Origin: Bacillus vallismortis
GTDB taxonomy: Bacteria; Bacillota; Bacilli; Bacillales; Bacillaceae
Length of the DNA: 64,000 nt
NCBI RefSeq assembly: GCF_004116955.1
Contig: NZ_CP026362.1
Span: 3,110,501 to 3,174,500 of the forward strand
Direction of reading: 5' to 3'
Numbering within the stretch: the stretch's first letter is position 1; every line of letters begins with the position of its first letter. Positions 36,201 through 47,000 of this stretch are shown here, one piece after another. The position numbers and the translations under genes are program-made. The notes under the pieces were generated by a model, which saw only the letters and a program-made list of their open reading frames with translations, was not told the DNA's origin and did not search any database.

Positions 36201-38039
36201 ATACATGATGTATGCCAAATCATCCGGGGCGGATGGCAGATTGAGATTGCCAGCCTCTTCGCTCTCTTCAAAGCCGCTGTCCAGGGTATGAACCGGCGCT
36301 TGCAGCTGATGCGCCTGATCTGCATACGCCTTTCCGGACAATACCATTCGAATTGAGCTGTCCTCCGCCATGAAACGAAGACGGTCTTCAGGAAGCGCTG
36401 GATCAAGCGGCACATAGGCGGCTCCTGCTTTTAACACAGCCAGCATGCCGATAACGGTTTCTGTTGAGCGGTCATTCATAATCGCAGCTGTTTCCCCTTT
36501 TTGAAGACCTTGTTCGACAAGCTTTCTCGCCAGACGGTTAGCAGCTCTATTCAGCTCACGGTACGTCAGCTCAGCTCCTTCATATACGACAGCAGTGCTC
36601 GCTGGTGTCCGTTGCGCTTGCTCTTCAAACACTTGATGAACGGCCATGCCTTCAGGAAGTTCGGCTTTCGTCTCGTTAAACACCTCGACAATTTGCCGCT
36701 GTTCTTCGCCTCCCACAAGCCCGTACTCACGCACAACAGCGTCCGGCTGATTGACAGCCGCTTCCATCATGCGGGTAAGGTGCTCCGCTGTCCGTTCGAT
36801 AAAATCGGAATCAAAGGCGGCACTGTTATATTTGATTTTGACGGTCCACGTTTTGCCTGGATACACAATCAGGTTGAAATCGAAGCTCGTTTGTTCAAAT
36901 GCGCTTTCTACCTTGATAGAGAACCCGAGGCGTTCTTCCATGCTGCCGTTTTCAAGCTCTTGGTCAAGCGGGTAATTTTCAAACGCGACCAGATGGTTCA
37001 ATAGATTGCCATCAAGAGCCGAGCGTTTTTGAATCTCATAGAGCGGCACGTAATCGTAACGCTCCGCCTCTACTGCATGCTGCTGAACAGCTGAGAAAAT
37101 ATCAGCGAAAGCAGCATCACGATCAACCTTGACCCGCACCGGAATGGTGTTGATAAACAGCCCTGCCATCGTTTCAATCCCGTTGATTTCAGACGGCCGG
37201 CCTGATACGACCGTGCCGAAGACAACGTCATTCGCAAAGTTGTATTTGCTGAGAACAATGCCCCAAACGGCCTGAAACAGGTTGGGCCCTGTCACTTGAT
37301 GGCGGTTTGCGGTTTGTTGAATGCGGGCAACCAGTTTTTCGTCCCATGTAAATGAATATTCTTTGTTAACGTATTCGTCTTTTTTCTCAGGCAGGCGGCC
37401 CGGGAGCACGCTCGGCTGTTCAAAACCCGCCAAGCGTTCGCTCCAGTAGCTCTCCGCTTCTTCACTGTCCTGTTTCCCAAGCCACTTGATGTAGTCGGAA
37501 TAAGGCTTGCCCTGACCGTTTGCCGGAGTCCGGCCCGCTCTGAGCGCTTCGTAGTTTTGGAACAGGCTTTTCATGAGCACGCCCATGCTCCAGCCGTCCA
37601 TCATAATATGATGATTGCTCCAGACTAGATACAGCTGATCTGCACCAAGACGGAAAACCGCTACCTTGAACAATATGTCTTTTGCCAGATTAAAGCCTTG
37701 GCGTTGCACATCTTGTTTATAACGCTCAATGTGCTCTTTTTGGCGGTCTGCGTCCGCATGACTGATATCCTCATAATGCACCTTTGTTTTGCGTTCCGCT
37801 AGCACGACCTGACGCGGTTTTTGCAGCTGCTGGTGCACAAATACCGTACGGAGAATATCGTATGACCGAATCAGTTCATTGACGCTTTTCTCAAAGATTT
37901 CAAAATCAAAAGCACCGTGAATCCCAAGCTCTAATTGTGTGAAGTACGAGGAAGAATGCGGATCAAGCATCGCATGATACAGCATTCCCTCCTGCATCGG
38001 TGTCAGTGCGTACACCTTTTGAATCGATTTTTTGCTCAT
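27288..38039 (-). CDS. srfAB: SrfAB, surfactin synthetase subunit 2 (Val4-Asp5-D-Leu6)
   Basis: This 3583-residue NRPS has three modules: C-A-T (Val), C-A-T (Asp), C-A-T-E (Leu, epimerised). Rough positions: C HHIMMDG 146, T GGHSLKAM 996; C HHIITDG 1186, T GGHSLKGM 2038; C HHIIADG 2223, T GGDSIKGI 3063, E HHLVVDG 3253. Pocket residues read are DAFWIGGTF (Val), DLTKVGHIG (Asp) and DAWFLGNVV (Leu). The first C domain begins LTPMQEGMLYH (DCL type) as expected after the SrfAA epimerase. The competence gene comS lies inside, out of frame, at 34763-34903. Codons about 2506-3169 are nearly identical at DNA level to the third SrfAA module. It starts 12 bp after srfAA with AGAGGTGG upstream. Confidence 0.98.
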   Translation of the reverse strand: MSKKSIQKVYALTPMQEGMLYHAMLDPHSSSYFTQLELGIHGAFDFEIFEKSVNELIRSYDILRTVFVHQQLQKPRQVVLAERKTKVHYEDISHADADRQKEHIERYKQDVQRQGFNLAKDILFKVAVFRLGADQLYLVWSNHHIMMDGWSMGVLMKSLFQNYEALRAGRTPANGQGKPYSDYIKWLGKQDSEEAESYWSERLAGFEQPSVLPGRLPEKKDEYVNKEYSFTWDEKLVARIQQTANRHQVTGPNLFQAVWGIVLSKYNFANDVVFGTVVSGRPSEINGIETMAGLFINTIPVRVKVDRDAAFADIFSAVQQHAVEAERYDYVPLYEIQKRSALDGNLLNHLVAFENYPLDQELENGSMEERLGFSIKVESAFEQTSFDFNLIVYPGKTWTVKIKYNSAAFDSDFIERTAEHLTRMMEAAVNQPDAVVREYGLVGGEEQRQIVEVFNETKAELPEGMAVHQVFEEQAQRTPASTAVVYEGAELTYRELNRAANRLARKLVEQGLQKGETAAIMNDRSTETVIGMLAVLKAGAAYVPLDPALPEDRLRFMAEDSSIRMVLSGKAYADQAHQLQAPVHTLDSGFEESEEAGNLNLPSAPDDLAYIMYTSGSTGKPKGVMIEHKSILRLVKNAGYVPVTEEDRMAQTGAVSFDAGTFEVFGALLNGAALYPVKKETLLDAKPFAAFLREQRITTMWLTSPLFNQLAAKDAGMFGTLRHVIIGGDALVPHIVNKVRRASPSLSLWNGYGPTENTTFSTSFLIDREYSGSIPIGKPIGHSTAYIMDEQQRLQPIGAPGELCVGGIGVARGYVNLPELTEKQFLEDPFRPGERIYRTGDLARWLPDGNIEFLGRIDNQVKVRGFRIELGEIETKLNMAEHVTEAAVIIRKNKADENEMCAYFTADREVSVNGLRKTLSQTLPDYMVPAHFIQLDSLPLTPNGKINKKELPAPQSEAVQPEYTAPETESEKKLAEIWEGILGVKAGVTDNFFMIGGHSLKAMMMTAKIQEHFHKEVPIKVLFEKPTIQVLALYLDENESKEEQTFEPIRQAPYQQHYPVSPAQRRMYILNQLGQANTSYNVPAVLLLEGEVDKDRLENAIQQLINRHEILRTSFDMIDGEVVQTVHKNISFRLEAAKGREEDAEDMIKAFIQPFELNRAPLVRSKLVKLEEKRHLLLIDLHHIITDGSSTGILIGDLAKMYQGADLELPRIHYKDYAVWHKEHADHQKDEAFWLDTFKGELPILDLPADYERPAERSFAGERVMFGLDKHITAQIKSLLAETDTTMYMFLLAAFKVLLSKYASQEDIIVGSPTAGRTHPDLQGVPGMFVNTVALRTAPVGDKTFAHFLEEVKTASLQAFEHQGYPLEELIEKLPLTRDTSRSPLFSVMFNMQNMEIPSLRLGDLKISSYSMLHHVAKFDLSLEAVEREEDIGLSFDYATALFKDETIRRWSSHFVNIIKAAAANPSVRLSDVDLLSPAETAALLEERHMTQITEATFATLFEKQAQQTPDHPAVRSGGHLLTYRELDEQANQLAHHLRAQGAGSEDIVAIVMDRSAEVMVSILGVMKAGAAFLPIDPDTPEERIRYSLEDSGAKIAVVNERNMTAIGQYEGTIVNLDDVKWRNESKERLPSISGSRSLAYVIYTSGTTGKPKGVQIEHRNLTNYVSWFSEEAGLTGSDKSVLLSSYAFDLGYTSVFPVLLAGGELHIVPKETYTAPDEIGRYINEHGITYIKLTPSLFHTMVNTASFTKEPNFKSLRLIVLGGEKIIPADVLTFRKVYGHTEFINHYGPTEATIGAIAGRVDLSEPEAFAQRPTIGQPIANAGALVLNEALKLVPPGASGQLYITGHGLARGYLNRPQLTAERFVENPYSPGSLMYKTGDVVRTLSDGSLEFIGRADDQVKIRGYRIEPKEIETVMLSLSGIQEAVVLAVSEGGLQELCAYYTAEQAIEKAALRNQLSQTLPSHMIPAFFVQVDAIPLTANGKTDRNALPKPNAAQSGHMDSAAPETALEESLCRIWQKTLGIDAIGIDDNFFDLGGHSLKGMMLIANIQAELEKTLPLKALFEQPTVRQLAAYMEAAAVSGGHYVLKPADKQEMYPLSSAQKRMYVLNQLDKQTISYNMPSVLLMEGELDLSRLRDSLNQLVNRHESLRTSFAEANGEPVQRILDEAAINLHVLEAKEDEAEQKIKEFIRPFDLNDAPLIRAALLRIEAKKHLLLLDMHHIIADGVSRGIFVKELALLYKGEQLPEPALHYKDFAVWQHEAEQKERMKEHEAYWLSVLSGELPELDLPLDYARPPVQSFKGDTVRFCTGSETAKAVEKLLAETGTTLHMVLHAVFHVFLSKISGQRDIVIGSVTAGRTNADVQDMPGMFVNTLALRMEAQEQHTFAELLEKAKQTNLSALEHQEYPFEDLVNQLDLPRDMSRNPLFNVMVTTENPDKEQLTLDKLSISPYEAHQGTSKFDLTLGGFTDENGIGLQLEYATDLFSKETAEKWSEYVLRLLKAVAENPNQPLSSLSLVTEPEKQTLLEAWKGKTLPVPTDKTVHQLFEETAQRHKGRPAVTYNGQSWTYGELNAKANRLARILIDCGISADERVGVLTKPSLEMAAAVLGVLKAGAAFVPIDPDYPDQRIDYILQDSGAKLLLKQEGISVPDSFSGDVILLDGNRTILSLPLDENDEENPETDVNAENLAYMIYTSGTTGQPKGVMVEHHALVNLCFWHHDAFNMTAEDRSAKYAGFGFDASIWEMFPTWTIGAELHVIDEAIRLDIVRLNDYFETHGVTITFLPTQLAEQFMELENTSLRVLLTGGDKLKRAVKQPYKLINNYGPTENTVVATSTEINPEEGSLSIGQAIANTRVYILGEGNQVQPEGVAGELCVAGHGLARGYLNKEDETAKRFVADPFVPGERMYRTGDLVKWVNGGIEYIGRIDQQVKVRGYRIELSEIEVQLAQLSEVQDAAVTAVKDKGGNTAIAAYVTPETADIEALKSSLKETLPDYMIPAFWVTLNELPVTANGKVDRKALPVPDIEAGSGEYKAPTTDIEELLAGIWQDVLGISEVGVSDNFFSLGGDSIKGIQMASRLNQHGWKLEMKDLFQHPTIEELTQYVERAEGKQADQGPVEGEVILTPIQRWFFEKNFTNKHHWNQSVMLHAKKGFDPERVEKTLQALIEHHDALRMVYREENGEIIQAYKSISESKISFDIVDLYGSDEEMLKSQIKILADRLQSSLDLQNGPLLKAEQYRTEAGDHLLIAVHHLVVDGVSWRILLEDFASGYMQAEKEENIIFPQKTNSFKDWAEELSAFSQSAHLLQQAEYWAQMDAEQVSPVPKDYETEQRIVKHTSSVLCELTEEDTKHLLTDVHQPYGTEINDILLSALGLTMKQWTGDAKIGMNLEGHGREDIIPNVNISRTVGWFTAQYPVVLDMSEADASAVIKTVKENLRRIPDKGVGYGILRYVTETAATKGFTPEISFNYLGQFDSEVKTDFFEPSAFDMGRQVSEESEALYALSFSGMIRNGRFVLSCSYNEKEFERTTVEGQMNRFKENLLMLIRHCTEKEEKEFTPSDFSAEDLGMDEMDDIFDMLEENLK
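28531..30521 (-). repeat. Near-identical 1,991-bp patch, srfAB copy (D-Leu6 module)
   Basis: This segment and 39295-41285 match almost base for base at a constant offset of 10,764. The match starts and stops abruptly and shows only scattered differences. It covers the C-A linker, the whole Leu adenylation domain, the carrier domain and the start of the epimerase. Confidence 0.9.
34763..34903 (-). CDS. comS: ComS, competence anti-adaptor nested in srfAB
   Basis: A 46-residue ORF in another frame of srfAB, overlapping the start of its second condensation domain. The start is a TTG with a strong AAGGAGG site 9 bases upstream. The sequence begins MNRSGKHLISSIILYP and ends TSPLYFCWREK, matching what I recall of B. 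subtilis ComS. ComS binds MecA and so frees ComK from MecA-ClpCP degradation, which allows competence under ComA/quorum control because it is transcribed with srfA. The known MecA-binding motif of 168 ComS is IILYPR; here the codon after P16 is CAG, giving IILYPQ. Confidence 0.93.
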   Translation of the reverse strand: MNRSGKHLISSIILYPQPSGECISSISLDKQTQATTSPLYFCWREK

Positions 38040-38051
38040 ATGCCACCTCTA

Positions 38052-41000
38052 TTAGAAAATTTCCATTAATTTATCCAGTTCATCCAGCGTCAAATCGTCG
38101 TCGCCAAGGTCGCTCGGCGTCAATTCCGTTCCATCTTGAGATAGGCAATGTTGTATGATTCTGAGCAGATGGGCTTTAAAGCTGTCGCTGAATGTTTGTA
38201 TCGTTTTTTCATGAAATTCAAGAGAATGATAGGCCAGTGACATCGTCAGTTTTCCGTTTTCAATGTATCCGACAACATCGAGCGCGTTCGGTTTTTCTGT
38301 TTCCGGGCTTAACGACTGTCCTGACGGCAGCTCTGATCTCTTGAACAAGCCTGCATCCGACATGTCATCAAACTGTCCTAAGTAGTTAAAGCTGACATCC
38401 GGCTGAATCGAAAACGCCACATCTTCTTTATGTTCCGGCGCCGTCAAATAGCGGAGAATGCCGTATCCGACTCCCTTATTCGGTACATGTCTGATATCTT
38501 CTTTCATTTTCTTCAGCTGGTAGCCCAGATCATCCGCATGCTTCATATCGAGCACCATCGGGTACATACTCGTAAACCAGCCGACTGTGCGGGAAATGAT
38601 CAGGTCTTCTATGATTTCTTCACGTCCATGCCCCTCTAAATGAACACTTACTCGATCCTGACCTGTCCACTCCTTCATCGCCAATCCGAATGCCGTCAGC
38701 AAAATATCATTCATTTCTGTGTGATATGCCTCATGCGCCTTTGTGGTGAGCTGTTCTGTCTCTTCAGCAGTCAGCGAGAATTCGATTGTCTTTGTATGTT
38801 TCATTCGCTGATCACCAGATTCGCGATCTTTCGGAAGCTTTACAGCGACAGTTTGTTCTTCAAGCTGTCTCCAATACTCTTTTTCTTTCAAAAAGGCTTT
38901 GGAGTTCGCGAAGTCTTGCAATCTCTCTGCATACTCCGCAAATGAATGTGTTTTCTGGGGGAGAACCGGTTCATTGTCTTGCTCAAGCTGTGTATAAACC
39001 GCGGCGAAATCCTCCAGTAAAATCCGCCACGACACACCGTCAACCACTAAGTGGTGAATGGCAAGAAGCAAGTGGTCTCCGTCTTCCGCTTGGAACAAGC
39101 CTGCTTTTAACAAGCCGCCTTCCTGCAAGTCGATGCTGCTTTGCAAACGCTCCGCTTCTCTCTCTATGCGGTCTTCATGATCTTTCGCTTGCCCCTCAAT
39201 GTGGATGATCTCCAATTGGGCTGAAGCAGCTTCAAGTCCTCTGTTATATTGAACGACATCTTTCGGCTCCTCACGATAAACCATGCGGAGCGCGTCATGA
39301 TGTTCGATCAGCGCCTGTAATGTTTTCTCCACCCGTTCAGGATCAAAGCCCTTCTTCGCTTGAAGCATCACTGACTGGTTCCAGTGGTGCTTGTTCGTGA
39401 AGTTCTTTTCAAAGAACCAGCACTGGATTGGCGTCAGGATGACTTCACCCTCCACCGGGCCTTGGTCCGCCTGTTTGCCTTCGGCACGCTCCACGTATTG
39501 GGTCAGCTCTTCGATTGTCGGGTGCTGGAAGAGGTCTTTCATTTCCAGCTTCCAGCCGTGCTGGTTCAAGCGGCTCGCCATTTGGATTCCTTTGATGGAA
39601 TCTCCGCCGAGCGAGAAGAAATTGTCACTGACACCGACTTCAGAAATGCCGAGCACATCCTGCCAAATGCCGGCAAGGAGCTCTTCCATGTCGGTCGTCG
39701 GCGCTTTGTATTCCCCGCTTCCCGCTTCAATGTCCGGCTCAGGCAAGGCTTTGCGGTCAACCTTTCCGTTTGCGGTAACCGGAAGTTCGTTCAGCGTCAC
39801 CCAGAACGCCGGGATCATGTAGTCCGGCAGGGTTTCTTTCAATGAAGACTTTAACGCTTCTATGTCAGCTGTTTCCGGTGTGACATACGCCGCGATCGCT
39901 GTATTGCCGCCTTTATCTTTGACAGCTGTGACCGCCGCATCCTGCACCTCAGAAAGCTGGGCGAGCTGCACTTCGATTTCTGAGAGCTCGATCCGATAGC
40001 CGCGAACCTTGACCTGCTGGTCGATCCGGCCGATGTATTCGATGCCGCCGTTCACCCACTTCACCAGATCGCCGGTGCGGTACATGCGTTCACCCGGGAC
40101 AAACGGATCAGCGACAAACCGCTTCGCAGTTTCGTCTTCCTTATTCAGATAGCCGCGCGCCAATCCGCGTCCCGCTACACAGAGCTCTCCGGCTACGCCT
40201 TCCGGCTGCACCTGATTGCCTTCGCCGAGAATGTATACTCTCGTATTGGCGATAGCCTGCCCGATGGAAAGCGAGCCTTCTTCCGGATTGATCTCTGTGC
40301 TTGTGGCAACGACTGTGTTTTCAGTCGGCCCGTAATTGTTGATGAGCTTGTACGGCTGTTTCACCGCACGCTTCAGCTTGTCTCCGCCTGTCAGCAATAC
40401 GCGCAGTGACGTATTCTCAAGCTCCATAAACTGTTCCGCCAGCTGTGTCGGCAAGAACGTGATCGTCACGCCATGCGTTTCGAAATAATCGTTCAGACGG
40501 ACGATATCAAGGCGGATCGCTTCATCAATGACGTGAAGCTCGGCTCCGATTGTCCACGTCGGGAACATTTCCCAAATGGAGGCGTCGAATCCAAAGCCCG
40601 CGTACTTCGCACTGCGGTCCTCCGCTGTCATATTGAACGCGTCATGGTGCCAGAAGCACAGGTTCACAAGCGCATGGTGCTCGACCATGACACCCTTCGG
40701 CTGTCCGGTCGTCCCGGACGTGTAAATCATGTACGCGAGGTTTTCTGCATTTACATCCGTCTCTGGATTTTCCTCATCGTTTTCATCAAGCGGCAGGCTT
40801 AGAATCGTGCGGTTGCCATCAAGAAGAATGACGTCTCCCGAGAAGCTATCCGGCACTGAAATGCCTTCCTGTTTCAAGAGAAGCTTCGCGCCGCTGTCCT
40901 GCAAAATATAGTCAATCCGCTGATCCGGATAGTCAGGATCAATCGGCACAAACGCCGCTCCCGCCTTTAAGACGCCGAGCACCGCGGCAGCCATTTCCAG

Positions 41001-44000
41001 CGATGGCTTCGTGAGAACGCCGACGCGCTCATCCGCGCTGATGCCGCAGTCGATCAGAATTCGGGCAAGACGATTTGCCTTCGCATTCAGCTCGCCGTAC
41101 GTCCATGACTGGCCGTTGTAGGTGACAGCCGGGCGGTCTTTGTGGCGCTGAGCCGTTTCTTCGAATAGCTGATGAACGGTTTTGTCTGTCGGTACAGGGA
41201 GCGTTTTGCCCTTCCATGCCTCAAGAAGCGTTTGTTTTTCTGGTTCAGTGACGAGAGACAAGCTGGAAAGCGGCTGGTTCGGATTGCCGGTGACTTCATC
41301 TAGAAGCTGCATCCAGTATTGCTTCCATCGTTCGATTGTTTCAGGCTTAAACAGCGCTGTATTGTATTCAAGCACAAACGTAAGCCCGCCATCGGTTTCG
41401 TCAGCCGTCAGCGTGATATCAAACTTGGCCGTTTTCCGTTCAAACGGATGCGGCTCAAGCTGAATCCCTTTCATCGTCAGATCCTTGATATTCGCATTTT
41501 GCATCGAAAAAACGGCGTCGAATAACGGATTTCTGCTCGTGTCACGCTGAACCTGCAGGTTTCCGATCAGGTCCTCAAGCGGGTAATCCTGCGCACGAAA
41601 AGCGCTGAGTGCCGTTTCTTTTACTTCACTCAGATAGCCAGAAAACGTCTTTTCACCCTTCGGATACGTGCGCAGCGCCAATGTATTGACGAACATTCCG
41701 ATGACGCGGCTGACGTCCGCTTGAGAGCGTCCGGCTATAGGTGAACCGACGATGATATCATGCTGCCCGCTCAGTTTTGATAAAAACGCACTGTATGATG
41801 CCAGAAGCACCATGTACAGTGTGGAATCCGTTTCTTTTGCAAGTCTGCGCAGCGCATCGATTTTCCCTGCTTCTAATGAAAATGCAATACGGTCTCCCGC
41901 AAATGTTTGAACCGCAGGCCGGCTATAGTCAGTCGGAAGCGTCAGCACCGGCAGCTCTCCTTCCAGCTCCTTCAGCCAATGCTCCTCTTGCTTTTTATAA
42001 AGCTCAGACTGGATGAACTGCTGCTGCCACACGGCGTAATCCTTATATTGAATGCGGAGCGGCTCAACGATTTCTCCGTCGTACAGCTTCGAAAGCTCCT
42101 CAATCAGCACACCGACAGACGCACCGTCAGAAATAATATGGTGCATATCGAACAGCAGAACATGCTCAGTGTCTGAGTGCTTGATCAGCCCCATCCTGAA
42201 TAACGGAAGCCGATCAATTCTGAAAGGTTTGATAAACTCGGAAACGATCCGCTCTGTCTCCTCTTCTGCAGCTTCGAAATAGGCCATCTCACACTCAGCT
42301 TCTTCCCAAATCCGCTGCACCGTTTCTCCATCTTTCAGTTCAAACGTGGTTCTAAAGGCCTCATGACGCTGCATTAACTGCTGCATGACGCTGTTAAGCC
42401 TTTCAACATCAAGCTCACCTGTAAGGCGCAGAACCGCCGGCATGTTATAGCTCGTTTGCGCTCCTTCAAGCTGCTGGAGCACATACATCCGCTTTTGCGG
42501 TGAGGAAACAGGATACGTATCTTGTTTTTTTGCCGGGCTGATGCTGACGGCTGCCCCTTTTTCAGAAGAGGCTATCACCTGTGCTAAGCCCTCAACCGTA
42601 GGTGACTGGAAGAGATCTTTGAGTGACAGCTCAACCCCCAGTTCCTGATGAACCAAGGCAAGCATCTTCATGCCTGCTAATGAATGTCCGCCGATGTCAA
42701 AGAAGTGGTCATAAGCGCCGACCTGTTGAACCTGAAGCACCTGCGCCCAAATGTCCGCGAGTTTTTGTTCCGTTTCATTGCGAGGCGCAACATATGAAAC
42801 ACCTGTCGAGACGTTGGCATCAGGAAGCGGCAGTGCTCTCCGGTCGATTTTTCCGTTCCCAGTCAGCGGCAGCTCATCCATTTGGATAAACACCGCAGGA
42901 ACCATATAAGTCGGCAGATCCTTCGCCGCATGTTCTCTCAGCTCTTGAGATGAGATGCCTCCCTCTCCGACAAAGTACGCGCAGAGCAGCTTGTCTCCCG
43001 CTCCTTGATCAACAGCAAGCACGACAGTCTCCTGCACGCGGTCGTGGGTTTGCAGCTGATGCTCGATTTCTCCAAGCTCGATGCGCTGTCCGCGGATTTT
43101 CACCTGATGATCGATCCGCCCGATAAATTCGATGTCGCCATTCGGCAGCCATCTGGCAAGGTCACCCGTTCTATACATGCGTTCGCCGGACGTAAACGGA
43201 TGCGGAACGAACTTCTCCTCAGTCAGTTCTGGACGGTTGTAATAGCCTTTCACGAGTCCTTCGCCGCTCACGCAAAGCTCCCCGGCAATCCCGGCAGGCT
43301 GTACGTGTCCAGCCCGGTCAAGGATGTATACTTCCGTGTTGCTGACCGGTTTTCCAATCGGAACAGACAGCGTGTTCTCCTCCAATTCATCAACCGGATG
43401 ATACGTTGCGAAAACCGTGCTTTCAGACGGCCCGTACATGTGAAGGAGTTTGCCTTTTCCAACCGTTTGCAAAGCTTTTCTGACATGCTCAACCGAAGCC
43501 CGCTCCCCGCCAAACATAATCTTGCGCAGCGTTGACAAGCACGCCGGATTCAAGTCCACAAGCAGGTGGAACAAAGCGGTTGTAATCATGAGAATGCTGA
43601 TATTCTCCCGCTCTATGACCCGAGACAGGCGAGCCATATCCAAAACAGTTTCTTTCGGTATCAGCACAAGCTTGGCACCATTTAACAAAGAACCGAACAT
43701 ATCAAACATGAATGCGTCAAATACGTAATTGGAAAGGCCCAGGATCGTATCCTGTTCTGTGATGCTGAGATAATTCGTTCCCTTCACCGTGCGCAGAATA
43801 TTGGCATGTGTCACGATATTTCCCTTTGGTGTTCCTGTCGTTCCGGACGTATACGTCAGATTGGCGACCGCCGCGGAGTCAAGAGGCAATGCGAGATTTT
43901 GCGTATCGGCATGATAGCTTTCTTCCTCATCCGCAAGCACGATGACACCGCTAAATGCTGCTTCTTCTGCTAAAGCCTTTAATTTTTTCTGAGTAAGAAG

Positions 44001-47000
44001 CACCTTCGCTCCGCTGTCACGGAAGAAATGCTGCATCCGCTGAATCGGATGTTCCGGATCAATCGGCACATAAGCCGAGCCAGCTTTTAAAACGGCGAGG
44101 ATCGACACAATCATGTCCATTGACCGCTCGCATAAGACTGCCGCCGTTTTGCCTTCACCTGCCCCTAGAGAAAGAATGCCGCGCGCCAACCGATTGGCCC
44201 GTTCATTCAGCTCACGATAGGTAAGTGATTCGCCTTCATATTGAAGTGCCGGCTGGTCTGGCGTTTTCGCCGCTTGCTCTTCAAACAGCTGAACAATCGT
44301 TTTGCCTTTCGGATAAGGTGTTCTTCCCGGGTTAAACTGCTGAATTTGCGCAGCAGCCTCCTCTTTAGAAAGAAGATTGTAGTCAGAAATCTGTTTCTCA
44401 GGCTCAGCCGCAGCAGCATCAAGCAAACGCGCAAAATGGTTGAGCAGCCTGTCAGCCGTGCTTTGTTTAAACAGCTTCGTGCTGTAGTCCAAATCAAGCT
44501 CAATGCCTTCATCGGTTTCTCTCGCCTGCACCGTCAAATCAAATTTGGCAATCTTGAAATTGGTCTCATGAACAGACAAGGACAGATCGCCGACAGCGGG
44601 AATGCCCTCTGTCGCATTTTGAAGACTGAACATCGTGTCAAACAGCGGATGTCTGCTTACATCACGGGGGATGTTCAAATCTTCTACAAGCCACTCAAAC
44701 GGATAGTCCTGATGAGAAAAGGCATCCAGCACCTGTTTGCGGACACGCGCGATCAACTGGGTAAACGTCTCATCCTGCTTCACTTCACTGCGAATCGCGA
44801 GCGTATTGACGAACATCCCGATAATGCCCTCTGTATCGGAGTGGTTTCGGCCCGCTGACGGCGTGCCGACAATGATGTCATCCTGTCCCGTATACTTTGA
44901 TAAAAGCGTATAGTATGCGGACAGCATCACCATATACAGCGTGGCGCCACTTTGTTCAGCCAAACGATGTAAGCGATCCTTTAATCCCGCATCCAGCTTG
45001 ATTGACACCCGGTCCCCTTCAAAGCTTTGAACAGGCGGTCTCGGATAATCGGACAGAAGCTGAAGCACCGGAAGCTCGCCCGCAAAGACTTTTTTCCAAT
45101 ACGCCCGGTCCTTCTGGTACCCTTCAGCAGCCTGGACGCTTTGCCACACGGCGTAATCCTTATATTGAAGGCGAGGCTCAGGAAGCTGTTCGCCTTTGTA
45201 TATCCGTGCTAACTCCTCCAATATAATGCCGATGGACACACCGTCAGAAATCAAATGGTGCATGTCAAACAGCAGCATATGACGGTTCTTTCCAAGCTCC
45301 ATCAAGCCGATTCTGAACAGCGGCGCTTTCGCCAAGTCAAATCTCCGGACGAATGAAGCCATCATTGCCTCATCTGAGCGGCCGCCTCTTTCCATCATCT
45401 CGATGTTAAAATCGACACTGTCATGAATGTTCTGTCTCGGCGTGCTGTTATCAAGAATAAATGACGTTCTCAACGACTCGTGGCGGCGGATTAGCTCTTG
45501 AAATGCGAGCTCCAGCTTTTGAATCTCTAAAGGCCCTTCCAAAATCGCTGCCGCCGGCATATTGTAGCCGACTCCCGCATCCTCGAACTGGCTGACGATA
45601 TATGTTCGCTGCTGTGCCAACGAAAGCGGGTAATGCTCCTGTTTTTCAGCAGGTTCAATCGCTGTAAATGCCCGGCTTTCTCTGCGTTCGGCTTCCTCTG
45701 CAAGAGCCGCGATCGTCGGATTCTCAAATAAGTATTGAAGCGGAATATGGGCGCCTGTTTGCTTATGAATCTTTGTTAAAAGCGTCATGGCCTTCAATGA
45801 ATGTCCGCCCGTTTCAAAGAAATTGTCAAAGATCCCTGCCTTCTCAACATTCAGCACATCCTGCCAAATGGCTGCGATTGCTTTTTCCGTCTCATTTCGA
45901 GGCGCAGTATAGGCCGTTCCGCTGACCGCCTTCACCTCCAGCGCAAACAGCTTGCGGCGGTCTACTTTGCCGCTTGGCGTGAGCGGAATTTCTGCCACTT
46001 CTGTAAAGTAAGCCGGGACCATATAGTCAGGAAGCTGTCTGGCCGCATGCTCCCGCAGGCTGGCCGGCGCAAATTCGCTGCCAGTCTTTTGCACAACATA
46101 TGCGGAAACCTCAAGATTTGCTTGTTCGTCAGGGCGTGCCAAAACAACAGCTTTCTCAACGTCTGGCGCCTGCTGGATCACGGCTTCAATTTCTCCGAGC
46201 TCAATCCGGTACCCGCGGACTTTGACCTGGTCATCCTCTCTGCCTAAATATTCAATTGTTCCGTCTGGAAGCCAGCGCACCACGTCTCCGGTCCGGTACA
46301 TGCGATCGCCTGGCACAAATGGATCTTGTAAAAACTTCACAGCTGTCAATTCAGGCAGATGCAAATAGCCCCGGCCAACACCATCACCGGCGATATAAAG
46401 CTCGCCAGCCACGCCTTCAGGCTGCAGCCGGCCTTTTTTATCCAAAATATATAGGCGGTTATTTCCCAGCGCTTTCCCAATCGGCACATACGCTGATTGA
46501 ACGGCACTTTCTGGGATCACCGGATGAACGGACGCGTCAACACACGTTTCAGTCGGCCCGTACACATTGGTCAAACGCGGCGCTGTGCCTGCTTCTTTAA
46601 ACAGCTTCAGCAGCTTGTCCGCAACAACAGACGATAGGCCCTCTCCTCCAATTAGCATATGCTTCAGCTTGAGTCCTTCAAAATCTCCTGCCGCGACCAG
46701 CATTTGCAGATGGGCTGGTGTTCCGTCCGTCGCTTCGATGCTGTGCCTGCGATAATATGCAGCAAGGGCAGCTCCGTTTGTCACGGTTTTCTTAGGTACG
46801 ATATAAAGGGTTTGTCCCAATAGAAGCGACGCGAAAATCTGCTTCACTGACGCATCAAAGTGGAAAGGCGCAAGCAATGCCATCCGCAGTGTTTGGCTGC
46901 CGCTTTGATAAATCGTCTGCTGCAAAGATTCAACCAAATGATGAACCTGGCGATGCTCGATCATCACGCCTTTCGGACGTCCGGTTGTTCCCGATGTGTA

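Noticed and set aside
36501-37004. 167-codon plus-strand ORF opposite srfAB
   Set aside because: Antisense to the first SrfAB module, no ribosome-binding site; the minus-strand reading has full NRPS motifs.
43005-43535. 176-codon plus-strand ORF opposite srfAA
   Set aside because: Antisense shadow of the SrfAA second A domain, no independent coding evidence.
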